Origin: Yersinia rohdei ATCC 43380
GTDB lineage: Bacteria > Pseudomonadota > Gammaproteobacteria > Enterobacterales > Enterobacteriaceae
NCBI RefSeq assembly: GCF_000173775.1
Contig: NZ_ACCD01000017.1
Location: forward strand, 21,287-85,286
Direction: 5' to 3'
DNA length: 64,000 bases
Positions 10,001 through 17,049 of this stretch are shown piece after piece. The translations under genes and the position numbers were made by a program. The notes below the pieces were generated by a model, which saw only the letters and a list, made by a program, of their open reading frames with translations, was not told the origin of the DNA and made no database searches. Each line of letters opens with the position of its first letter. The stretch's first letter is position 1.

Positions 10001-10494
10001 GCGCTATCGGCCTGCGCCCCCAAATCGCCGCCCCACAACAGCACGGTGCCACTGTCTTCTTGCCAGAACTGTGACGTAAGGCCGGGGGGGAGTTGCTCGA
10101 CATCCGCCGCACTGCCAGTGAGCAGAAGAATGCGAACTTTGCGGGGCCAGAAACGGCCGTAGGTGTGGTGCAGGGCTTGTTGTAGACTTTTAACTCGCAA
10201 AAAATAGTGGCTGCCACTCTCCGTATTTGAATGTTTTTTATGACTTTGCCCACCGAAACTTACTTTCAGTAACCGGGAAAACTCTGAAGAGATAATCGCC
10301 TTCCATACCCTTGCCAATAAATCATCAAACAGCAGTCCCCCAAGGCAAAAACCGAGCAATGCAACCGAGGCAATCAGCTTTTTTTCCTGAGTAGATAAAT
10401 GAATAAAAGGATTATCAAACCAAATGAGACAGTTACCAATAATTAGCAGCACAATCACGATTATCCATGTACTGAGACGTTTCTTCTTAATCAC
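7087..10494 (-). CDS. tssM: T6SS inner-membrane protein TssM (IcmF/VasK)
   Basis: TssM spans the inner membrane and periplasm and links TssL to TssJ. About 1135 residues are encoded from the GTG at 10494, which has AAGGAAA 6 nt upstream. A TTG 13 codons earlier would overlap the preceding gene. Two helices (about 8-26 and 40-58), a cytoplasmic domain, a third helix (LAMAVAGMMVLWGAGMLMSF, near 380) and a long periplasmic part with ImcF-related and C-terminal VasK regions are visible. Where many TssM proteins have a Walker A loop, this one reads LLLTGSAADVEQLPPG with no GK[ST], so NTP binding there is doubtful. Confidence 0.95.
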   Translation of the reverse strand: MIKKKRLSTWIIVIVLLIIGNCLIWFDNPFIHLSTQEKKLIASVALLGFCLGGLLFDDLLARVWKAIISSEFSRLLKVSFGGQSHKKHSNTESGSHYFLRVKSLQQALHHTYGRFWPRKVRILLLTGSAADVEQLPPGLTSQFWQEDSGTVLLWGGDLGAQADSAWLGALRKLRRRPLDGVVWVTSALAQSTTLGQKESKTTLSADMMDSVAQAFASRYELLGWRLPLYVWSLHTDDGADRITQSVGCLLPAGCQPDELRAQLAGLLPALIEQGTQQVSSNTQHPFLLQLADQLARQPDSVAGPLAALLNPYRPSPLAGVIFSPVSVNAKRSVQHHWGKDNRWDVLIDSLPSLPTGLAATKLGFAWRKMLAMAVAGMMVLWGAGMLMSFLVNRDTFNTSESQVKLAANVQQPLTARLQAQLSLQHTLDRLQYRQQQGAPWYSRFGLNQNDPLLAALWPHYRASATPLLRDAAARHLEEQLSTMAQLPPDSPLRDTLVKPAYDQLKLYLMLARPEKMDAAWFSKTLLSDWPQRKGVPDSFWQGSGPALLDFYARNLSQHPDWRLNLDESLVNQVRARLISQMGARNSESSLYQKMLVQVAHQYADLRLSDMTGDTDAERIFTTDAVVPGMFTRKAWDDAVKPAIEKVVSERREEMDWVLSDSKNAVLQQDSPEALQARLKDRYFADFSTSWLDFLNSLHWQPAQTLSDSIDQLTLMADVRQSPLVALMNTLSVQGKTGQTGEALSDSLVKSAKNLLNRDEQPAIDQQAGAQGPLDATFGPVLALMDGKAGGQGNTSLSLQTFLTRVTQVRLKLQQVVNAADPQAMTQTLAQTVFQGKAVDLTDTRDYGSLVAASLGQEWSGFGQTVFVQPMEQAWQQVLTPAAQSLNAQWQASIVDDWNSTFGGRYPLKDTSSEVSLPLLARYLNSDSGRIARFLQTRLNGVLHKEGSRWVPDSINAQGLTFNPAFLKAVDQLSYLSDVVFVDGEAGIRFELRPGTAKDVMQTDLVVDSQKLTYYNQLPVWKRFTWPHDTEAPGASLSWISTQAGTRQFADFPGAWGWIRLLDKAVVTPYQGVNSSFNLTWKAPDGRPLNYTLRTEAGDGPLALLKLRNFVLPTQIFSVGATGAVQKPDSATGEGD

Positions 10495-10516
10495 TTCAGA
10501 TTTCCTTAACGCGGAA

Positions 10517-11704
10517 CTACGCTGGGCGCACAATCACCCATTGAGGGGTTTCATCTTGCAACATGATCCACTGGGGTTGTTGCGAAGAGACAGCATGGTC
10601 GCAGGCGCAAATCAGGGTAATATGCCCGACTGCTACCGCAGGTTTACCGAGAGAACTGTCCAGCTGATGTTCGCTATCTTTATCAACGTGGTAGTTCATT
10701 GCATCCATCGCCTGAAGCATTTCAGTCTGTGGTAACGTTGGCAGTTGACTACGCCAGATAAAATAGCGTTCCTCAACAGAAAGCATTCCCCAGCGAATGA
10801 CATCCTCCAATGCCTCTTTAGTCGCTGTTATGGCAACCGGGCGATGTATCCAGGCAATAGGGATTGTGTTTTGGTGTATTAACCATGCAGGCGAAGCCAG
10901 TAACAGCGCAGAAACAGACTCTGTCTGATAATCACGCCCCTCAACGAATAAATTCATCTCAAGGGAAAGTACCAAGGCTGAGTTTTGCTCGTCCAGCCAA
11001 TTATCCAGCCACATCAAGCCATTATCTTGCTGTCCGAAAATAACTTTTGATATTGCGTAATCTTCAGGAAATATACGTTGCCATATACTCAAAATCTGAG
11101 CATCTTCCAATGTTGCATCGTGACGAATTCGCACAATAATTGATTCGCCTACTGCATATTCTTTCAGCTCAGTATCGAGCCCCTGGAGTACCGACTTAAG
11201 ATGAGTTTCCAGCCTTGTGCAGTATTCAGCTTCACTACCGACTCTAGCCGGTGGTTGAAGTGATGACATCATTAGAACGGATGTACTGCCAGGTGGATAT
11301 AATGTTTGCAGGGGAGCGGCCCCCTTCAATAACGCAGAAGCCAGTTTATTATTTGCAGCGGGGGTTACATAGGCCATTCCCAGCAAGCCCAGCGCCTTTT
11401 GCCCTTGTAGCACCATCTCTTGTTGTTTTTCTCGATGCAACTGGTTCCAGTACGAGACGCGCTCCCATTGCTGCTCATAATGTCGTAACCTGAGCGCATA
11501 ACTGATAACACCGATGGAGGATGGAATAAATAATGAACACATCCAGAACCAGAAGGTGTGTGTGGATAGATCCTTAGGCCAGAAATAAAGCGTAAGAAAA
11601 AATCCCATAAATATGCACAAAATAATAAAAATGGCCCAGCGTATTTTTACTAAAGGTTCAGGTAACGCCTCTGGTTCGGGTATCTTCCTTAATTCAACAG
11701 ACAT
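10517..11704 (-). CDS. T6SS-linked membrane protein of unknown function
   Basis: I do not recognise this 395-residue protein. It has a charged N-terminus (EPEALPEP), two transmembrane helices close together (about 24-45 and 50-70) and then a soluble region of about 320 residues with alternating helix and strand character. There is no signal peptide, lipobox, Walker motif or obvious catalytic motif. It lies 3 bp after the PAAR gene and 22 bp before the tssM start, so it is surely co-transcribed with them. The position suggests an accessory part of the membrane complex or a partner of the PAAR/effector load, but that is inference. Confidence 0.7.
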   Translation of the reverse strand: MSVELRKIPEPEALPEPLVKIRWAIFIILCIFMGFFLTLYFWPKDLSTHTFWFWMCSLFIPSSIGVISYALRLRHYEQQWERVSYWNQLHREKQQEMVLQGQKALGLLGMAYVTPAANNKLASALLKGAAPLQTLYPPGSTSVLMMSSLQPPARVGSEAEYCTRLETHLKSVLQGLDTELKEYAVGESIIVRIRHDATLEDAQILSIWQRIFPEDYAISKVIFGQQDNGLMWLDNWLDEQNSALVLSLEMNLFVEGRDYQTESVSALLLASPAWLIHQNTIPIAWIHRPVAITATKEALEDVIRWGMLSVEERYFIWRSQLPTLPQTEMLQAMDAMNYHVDKDSEHQLDSSLGKPAVAVGHITLICACDHAVSSQQPQWIMLQDETPQWVIVRPA

Positions 11705-11707
11705 AAA

Positions 11708-11965
11708 TCAGCTTTTCCCGGTATTCGGTAGTGACGTAATCAGCGTACAACCGCAAGCACAGCGATGACCATGTAACGCAATAGGCCGTCCGTTATATTT
11801 AGAACCTTCATCCCCTTCTGATATAAATGTTGTTCCATGTAGAGGACAGGAGACCTTGTCCATAATACAGGCAACTTCTAGACCCATAAATTTAATCCCA
11901 CTACTGCCTTGAATAACAGTGCCACCATGAGTTGTCTTATCTCCTAATCGTATTACACCTCGCAT
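11708..11965 (-). CDS. PAAR-repeat spike-tip protein
   Basis: This 85-residue protein (from the ATG at 11965, with AAGGAT about 8 nt upstream) begins with MRGVIRLGDKTTHGGTVIQG, the classic PAAR start. It ends with a Cys/His-rich part (PIALHGHRCACGC) expected to bind the tip zinc. PAAR proteins sharpen the VgrG spike and can carry effectors. This one has no extension, so it is a bare tip. The 222 bp between it and the TPM gene are AT-rich and have no gene, and may hold a promoter for PAAR and downstream tssM. A frame starting 16 codons earlier has no better ribosome site. Confidence 0.9.
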   Translation of the reverse strand: MRGVIRLGDKTTHGGTVIQGSSGIKFMGLEVACIMDKVSCPLHGTTFISEGDEGSKYNGRPIALHGHRCACGCTLITSLPNTGKS

Positions 11966-12187
11966 TTCAATCATCCTTATGATGTGGGTTCTATAATTAA
12001 AAATATTACTCACGCTTATTACTTAGTGATTGCTATAATATTTAAATATCTAATGAATTAATCCAGACAAGTAATAACCAATTATTTAATAGCTATATTT
12101 TGTGCATTTGATTATTACAATACAAGCAAGAAGTGAAGAGGTATTATTAAAAAACACAAGTACACTTAATATTAACTATTGCCACGT

Positions 12188-13084
12188 TTACCAGCGATCA
12201 GATGCTCCCCCACCGCCACTGCTTCCACCGTCACCGCTGAAACTGCTGCCAGAATCACGACTACTGCTGCTGCCAGAGGATGAAGATGTGGCATATGTTT
12301 TCTTGCCCGATGTTTTTCTTGTTCTCTGAGACGTATTGTCACTCGTACGATCCAAGAGACTTGCAGATGCAAACAGTAATAAAATGGCAGCAGTGATAAA
12401 CATAAAAATATAATCAATATAATATGCACCGAAGAGGCTTCCCAAGCCAAATAATGCAGAACAGAGGGTACTGCTTTTTATTATCCTTGCCCAAAATGAG
12501 CTTTTCCTAAATACCCATAATGGAAGTACAAGTAATCCTATCCCCCATAAAAGGAAAGCAGAAAGGATATGGGGAAATCTCGGTGCTGGTTGCGATGACA
12601 CAGCCGCTTTAGGATTTTGAGTTAACAAATCTGAAATTTCTTTTATACCAGCAGAAATACCGTCATAAATCTTCCCCTGTTTAAAAAAGGGCAGCATTGT
12701 GGAATGAATGATGTTTTTTGCCTGTATATCTGTGATTGTTCCCTCCAACCCATAACCAACCTCCAGGCGAACAGTGTGATCCTCCCAGGCAACCAACAGC
12801 AGTACTCCATTATCATGGCTGGCATTTCCTAGCTTCCACTGGTCAAAAGTTCGGGTGGCAAATTGTTCAATGCTGTCATCACCAGTGGTGGGAATAACAA
12901 GAAGTGCCAGTTGCACTGAGGTTTTCTGGTGTAGAATTTCCAGTTGTTGCGTTAACAAACGTTGTTCATTATCAGCTAATATCCCTGCAGGATCAGTAAC
13001 CTGATGCTGTAATGATGGCACCGATATCTCTTGTCCATAACAAAACGATGTTACCAGCAACAACATTAATAGGCGTATTATCAT
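12188..13084 (-). CDS. TPM-domain (YgcG-type) membrane protein
   Basis: The 298 residues show a signal peptide (about 1-17), a TPM domain (about 25-150; VTDPAGILADNEQRLLTQQL, QLALLVIPTTGDDSIEQFATR, DNGVLLLVAWEDHTVRLEVG), two or three hydrophobic helices (about 170-240) and a Ser/Gly-rich tail ending GGGGASDRW, the hallmark of YgcG-like proteins. TPM domains face the periplasm; some have acid phosphatase activity, others act in membrane or photosystem quality control. The gene follows lemA by 15 bp, a pairing common in bacterial genomes but unusual inside a T6SS cluster. Its local role is unknown. Confidence 0.85.
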   Translation of the reverse strand: MIIRLLMLLLVTSFCYGQEISVPSLQHQVTDPAGILADNEQRLLTQQLEILHQKTSVQLALLVIPTTGDDSIEQFATRTFDQWKLGNASHDNGVLLLVAWEDHTVRLEVGYGLEGTITDIQAKNIIHSTMLPFFKQGKIYDGISAGIKEISDLLTQNPKAAVSSQPAPRFPHILSAFLLWGIGLLVLPLWVFRKSSFWARIIKSSTLCSALFGLGSLFGAYYIDYIFMFITAAILLLFASASLLDRTSDNTSQRTRKTSGKKTYATSSSSGSSSSRDSGSSFSGDGGSSGGGGASDRW

Positions 13085-13099
13085 AAAGTAACCCTGATA

Positions 13100-13711
13100 T
13101 TAGTGTGCTGGTGCCATGCTAAAATCAACAATTGGCGTTTTCATTATTTTTGCGTCATCACTAGGAAGCTGGCTCACTTTAGGCTGATAACTCATTATCC
13201 GGGCAGTGACAACCGCTGGGAACTGGCGAATCGTCACGTTATATTGCTGCAGAGCTTTAATATAACGTCCACGGGCAACAGCTATACGATTTTCCGTTCC
13301 TTCCAGTTGCGTCATCATATTCTGGTATAACATATTTGCTTTTAAATCTGGATAACGTTCACTCACCACCATAAACTGCGTAATAACATGGCTTAGGTTC
13401 TGTTGAGATTGCTGCCATTGGCGCAATAATTGCGGATCCGAGGGCAAATTTGCCAGCGCAGTTGTCGACTTGATTACATCCGCCCGCGCCTTAGTCACTG
13501 ACTCCAGAACATCCTTTTCATAAAGACTATATCCCTTAACGCTTGCCACAAGATTAGGAATCAGGTCTGCACGCCGCATATACTGGTTTTGCACTTCAGC
13601 CCAAGCAGAGTTAACTGTTTCGTCATAAAGCTGGATGTCGTTATATCCACATGCCGTCAAGTTGAATACAAGCGCCAACACTGAAATATAACGTAATAGA
13701 GTGTTTTTCAC
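13100..13711 (-). CDS. LemA family lipoprotein
   Basis: LemA proteins have a short N-terminal anchor and a long helical domain. Here the anchor is a lipoprotein signal ending LTAC, with Gly after the Cys. The LemA body follows: YDETVNSAWAEVQNQYMRRADLIPNLVASVKGY, then long helices with ERYPDLKAN and the conserved ENRIAVARGRY, and YNVTIRQFP near the end. The function is poorly defined; LemA genes often travel with TPM genes, as here. It sits 122 bp after the SUMF1 lipoprotein gene, in an AT-rich gap that could hold a promoter. Confidence 0.88.
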   Translation of the reverse strand: MKNTLLRYISVLALVFNLTACGYNDIQLYDETVNSAWAEVQNQYMRRADLIPNLVASVKGYSLYEKDVLESVTKARADVIKSTTALANLPSDPQLLRQWQQSQQNLSHVITQFMVVSERYPDLKANMLYQNMMTQLEGTENRIAVARGRYIKALQQYNVTIRQFPAVVTARIMSYQPKVSQLPSDDAKIMKTPIVDFSMAPAH

Positions 13712-13833
13712 TTTTCCCTCAGGATGTATTGATGGTAATAAAAATGTTTTTATTTAAAAGAAGGTAACTGTGGAAGATAATAGTTTATTAATCCTCAGAC
13801 ATTTTTCATTAAGCATAGATTCTATGTTAGTTT

Positions 13834-14793
13834 TTATTTAATCGGTTCTGAACTATTTACCACACAACGGACAGTTTTATCCGTAGGTAGGTAATCTCTA
13901 CTCTCTGGATCAGAATTAAATCTAACTACGGTTAAACCACGGCCTGGGCCAGAGTATGCTTGTGCTCTTAATACCTTAGTGAAATTCCCATCAGAGTCTT
14001 TAAATACGGGTTGTTCCGGGCCTTGCGGATCTTTCAGCGGTGACTTTTGATAATAGTTAGGGTCATACCAGTCTTTCACCCATTCATAACCATTACCAGA
14101 CATATCGTAGATACCCAGTGGATTTGGTGGTCGTGCATCTCCGGGCATTGGTGACAGTGTCTCAAGGGATGTACCCACTTTTCTGGCATACGTTTCACGA
14201 TCATCCTCAGTTGTAACATTAAGCCCCTTTCTATCTTCTATTTGAATAGTTCCATCATTTGTTGGGGCAATCACAAACTGCCCTCGGTTACGAGCGGCAT
14301 ATTCCCATTGTGCCTCAGTCGGCAATGAGAAAGCGAGTTTGGTCACTTTCCCTAACCACTGGCAATAGTTATTCGCTTCATTCCAATCCACATGGGCCGG
14401 TGTATCCAATATTCTGTTTTTTTCTTCCCAACGTCTTTTTTCTCTTGGCCCCGCATTTATGACTCTTCCAGTCATATCATTGAATACAAGATACTTTTTA
14501 TATTCACCATTATTTACTTTAAATTTACTTATAGAGTAACTGGTTAGCTCTACATGATGCAGAGGCTTGCTGTCACTGCTTTCGTCATAAGGAAGATGTT
14601 CTTTGCCGTACTTTTCGCCAAAATCTCCCATTTGAAAGTCGCCACCCTGTACAAATATTAGGTTAGCTTTTATCTGTTGAACGTACTTTTCCAGTTCTTC
14701 GCTGTTATCTTTCTTTATTGGTGGAGGGAGGGAAGTATCACAGGCAGTAAGCAGTAAGACGGCGAGCGTCAGTAACATCAATTTATTATTCAT
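13834..14793 (-). CDS. SUMF1/FGE-fold lipoprotein, candidate T6SS immunity protein
   Basis: The 319-residue protein has a lipoprotein signal ending LTAC followed by Asp. Under the Lol rule that places it on the periplasmic face of the inner membrane. The rest is a formylglycine-generating-enzyme fold: FVQGGDFQMGDFG, the LPTEAQWEYAARNRG motif, YDMSGNGYEWVKDWY and a C-terminal RCV. TagR of Pseudomonas uses this fold in T6SS control. Here the gene follows the 740-residue candidate effector by 16 bp with a strong GGAGG site, so immunity is the leading idea. Sulfatase-maturing activity is unlikely because no sulfatase is nearby. Confidence 0.75.
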   Translation of the reverse strand: MNNKLMLLTLAVLLLTACDTSLPPPIKKDNSEELEKYVQQIKANLIFVQGGDFQMGDFGEKYGKEHLPYDESSDSKPLHHVELTSYSISKFKVNNGEYKKYLVFNDMTGRVINAGPREKRRWEEKNRILDTPAHVDWNEANNYCQWLGKVTKLAFSLPTEAQWEYAARNRGQFVIAPTNDGTIQIEDRKGLNVTTEDDRETYARKVGTSLETLSPMPGDARPPNPLGIYDMSGNGYEWVKDWYDPNYYQKSPLKDPQGPEQPVFKDSDGNFTKVLRAQAYSGPGRGLTVVRFNSDPESRDYLPTDKTVRCVVNSSEPIK

Positions 14794-14809
14794 ATATTTC
14801 CCCTCCAGT

Positions 14810-17032
14810 TTATACTGTTTGAACTATATCATTTCTCGGCCCGAATTGGCCCATTTGAGGATAGAAAGGGTTGTTCTCACTATGCAGTTGGTATACCAGC
14901 GTATTATTCATTGCCAATGCATAACCCCAGGCTGGCGTCTCTTTTAATCGTTTGTATATTTTATCCATTTCTTTATCTTTATTAATCCCTTCTTGCAAAA
15001 ACTCTCTTAATTCATTCATTTGCTTTTGAGCAACTATATATTTTAATGCCGAATTTCCGTTTGCTAAATCGCTACCATCAGCGGTTCGATGACTAAATAC
15101 CTGGAACCATTCTCGCTGGGTCTGGATAGTAGTTAAAATGACAATAATGGCTTTTTTTCTATCATGATAAATATCAGGAATAAAACCATCCCCCCGGTTT
15201 CCAATATCTATATGGTCTGCGGTGGCATGACGAGTGAGTAAATAAAGTAATATACCTTTCGATTCTGGAGTATAGCTCAGTAACGACTGAGGGGCTGCGA
15301 GAATATTATTAGCTAAAGCATTTCTTTTCTGAGATGCTTTAAGCCCAGCATCAATTGAATCGATAAACTGACTAAATTGCGCATCTATTTTTTCTATACT
15401 TCCAGTTAAATATCTCAACTCTTTAATAATGTCACTTTTAATATCTGATAGTAGCATGACACAAATTTTACTGAAGGTCTTAAAAGCATCTTTAGTTATG
15501 AGTTCAAGGAATGCATAGTCTACGCCATATAATTGGTAGGCCAACCAATTACCAAAGTCCCTTAACTTGTCATATGAAACAGATGCTTTGAAACTGCCTT
15601 TAGCACCTAAGCCGACACAAAGACTGGCCGCAATTTTGAAACAAAATTTACCATTAACAAAATCACACTGGAAAGTGCCGCCAATACCAATTCCTGCCAT
15701 ACCAACAATGCTTTCTGAAATGCTACAGAAATCCACATATTCAGTAGCAGCCTCAGCTTGCTCATCGGTTTTACCCTGATGTGACGATAGCGCGGGAGGT
15801 TGTAGCCACTGTACGCCACCGCTTAATGTGAAATCTGCCCTGGCCCCACCAAAAATTTCACCACTGGCGCTGATACCCTCATCATTCTCGTCCATTTTTT
15901 TGTGGAACTCAGCCCCCTTAACCCGACGCTCACTAAAGCGAGGAAGTCGCTCATTAGGTTTGCCCATGAGGACTTGTTTACTATTGATCGTCGTTATCTG
16001 AAACTGTGCCTCAGCTTGTGCAGAAGCGCCTGCAAAACCGATTAGCGATGCTTGCAGATAGACACGCAACATCCCCATATTGACAGGACTGGTGCGGCCC
16101 GTTGGCGTGAACTTCAGCGGCCATCCAATACGATCGGGCATGAAAATCTTTGCATCTGCAGTGCCTGAAGCCACTGACAGTGCAGCACCGAACTCAGCCT
16201 TTAGTTTTAGTTTACCATTGATAGGATCCCATTCACCGGATGCACCTAAATTTGAAGTAAAACGCATAAATTGCGCACCCGCTGAAATATCTACATTCTC
16301 TCCTGCATTCCAGCAATCTGCCCACCCCGTTAACACCGCATCTATTTTAACGATGTCTTTTGCGTTTAAAAACTGAATGGCTGTATCTAGCTTTAGTTCT
16401 TTTTTTACTTGTTTGGCTAGCTGCTCCTTCATTTTTTTTGTGTCTATATTGGTGATATTCCCTTTCTTATCACGTTTGAAAATACTTTCCGGACTGGATG
16501 TTTTATCTTTGGCTTTCAGTGAGACGGTATGTTTTATACCTTTCCCAAGATTATCTTTATAGGCTTTTTTCACATAAATATATTTACTGCCTTTCCCTTT
16601 CTTTCCTGATTGATTATTTTTCGTCGCAATAGGGATTAATTCAACGATTTTTTCGTATCCAGCTCCACTATCATTAAATTTCCCCAATTTTTTTAAAAGT
16701 GCTTTCTTTTTTATTTCAAGCGTTTTTTCTGCTATTGACACCTTATTTTCCAAAGAGGCTAAATCCGCATTTTTTGCAGGTTGCGAGTAAGTTATTCCAT
16801 ATTTTTCGATAGCAAAAGAGTAATCTTCCGATGCTTGGTGATGTTCATCGACACAAACCATTAACTCTCGTGCATGGCTGTCCAGTTCACTGGCTGCCGA
16901 CTCTGTAAGGAATATAAGCTCTTCATCTTCGTGGTGAAAATATATCTCGACTGATTCATGGTGTGCAATAACAGCTCCGCCATTTTTCTTATTCAGCTGT
17001 CCTTCGGCAATAGGGTTTTCTTGTCCGCTCAT
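14810..17032 (-). CDS. Candidate VgrG-delivered T6SS effector, unknown fold
   Basis: I do not recognise this 740-residue protein by family. It starts 17 bp after vgrG, is followed by a lipoprotein gene, and has no signal peptide, all of which fit a T6SS cargo. Residues about 80-130 look coiled-coil; 130-220 are very Lys-rich. About 255-480 is Gly/Ala-rich with repeated beta-like or membrane-active stretches (VYLQASLIGFAGASAQAEAQ, SIVGMAGIGIGGTFQCDF). The C-terminal 250 residues are helical. No GxSxG lipase motif, HExxH or nuclease motif is seen. The low GC contrasts with the core tss genes. A pore-forming or membrane toxin is a guess from composition and from its inner-membrane-anchored partner. 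Confidence 0.6.
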   Translation of the reverse strand: MSGQENPIAEGQLNKKNGGAVIAHHESVEIYFHHEDEELIFLTESAASELDSHARELMVCVDEHHQASEDYSFAIEKYGITYSQPAKNADLASLENKVSIAEKTLEIKKKALLKKLGKFNDSGAGYEKIVELIPIATKNNQSGKKGKGSKYIYVKKAYKDNLGKGIKHTVSLKAKDKTSSPESIFKRDKKGNITNIDTKKMKEQLAKQVKKELKLDTAIQFLNAKDIVKIDAVLTGWADCWNAGENVDISAGAQFMRFTSNLGASGEWDPINGKLKLKAEFGAALSVASGTADAKIFMPDRIGWPLKFTPTGRTSPVNMGMLRVYLQASLIGFAGASAQAEAQFQITTINSKQVLMGKPNERLPRFSERRVKGAEFHKKMDENDEGISASGEIFGGARADFTLSGGVQWLQPPALSSHQGKTDEQAEAATEYVDFCSISESIVGMAGIGIGGTFQCDFVNGKFCFKIAASLCVGLGAKGSFKASVSYDKLRDFGNWLAYQLYGVDYAFLELITKDAFKTFSKICVMLLSDIKSDIIKELRYLTGSIEKIDAQFSQFIDSIDAGLKASQKRNALANNILAAPQSLLSYTPESKGILLYLLTRHATADHIDIGNRGDGFIPDIYHDRKKAIIVILTTIQTQREWFQVFSHRTADGSDLANGNSALKYIVAQKQMNELREFLQEGINKDKEMDKIYKRLKETPAWGYALAMNNTLVYQLHSENNPFYPQMGQFGPRNDIVQTV

Positions 17033-17049
17033 TATGCTATTCCCCTTGT

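Noticed and set aside
10495..10533. TTG start for TssM at 10533
   Set aside because: It would overlap the previous gene's stop and lacks a ribosome site; the GTG at 10494 has AAGGAAA at good spacing.
12014..12187. Possible small gene between the TPM and PAAR genes
   Set aside because: The stretch is very AT-rich with only short frames and no convincing ribosome site and start pairing.
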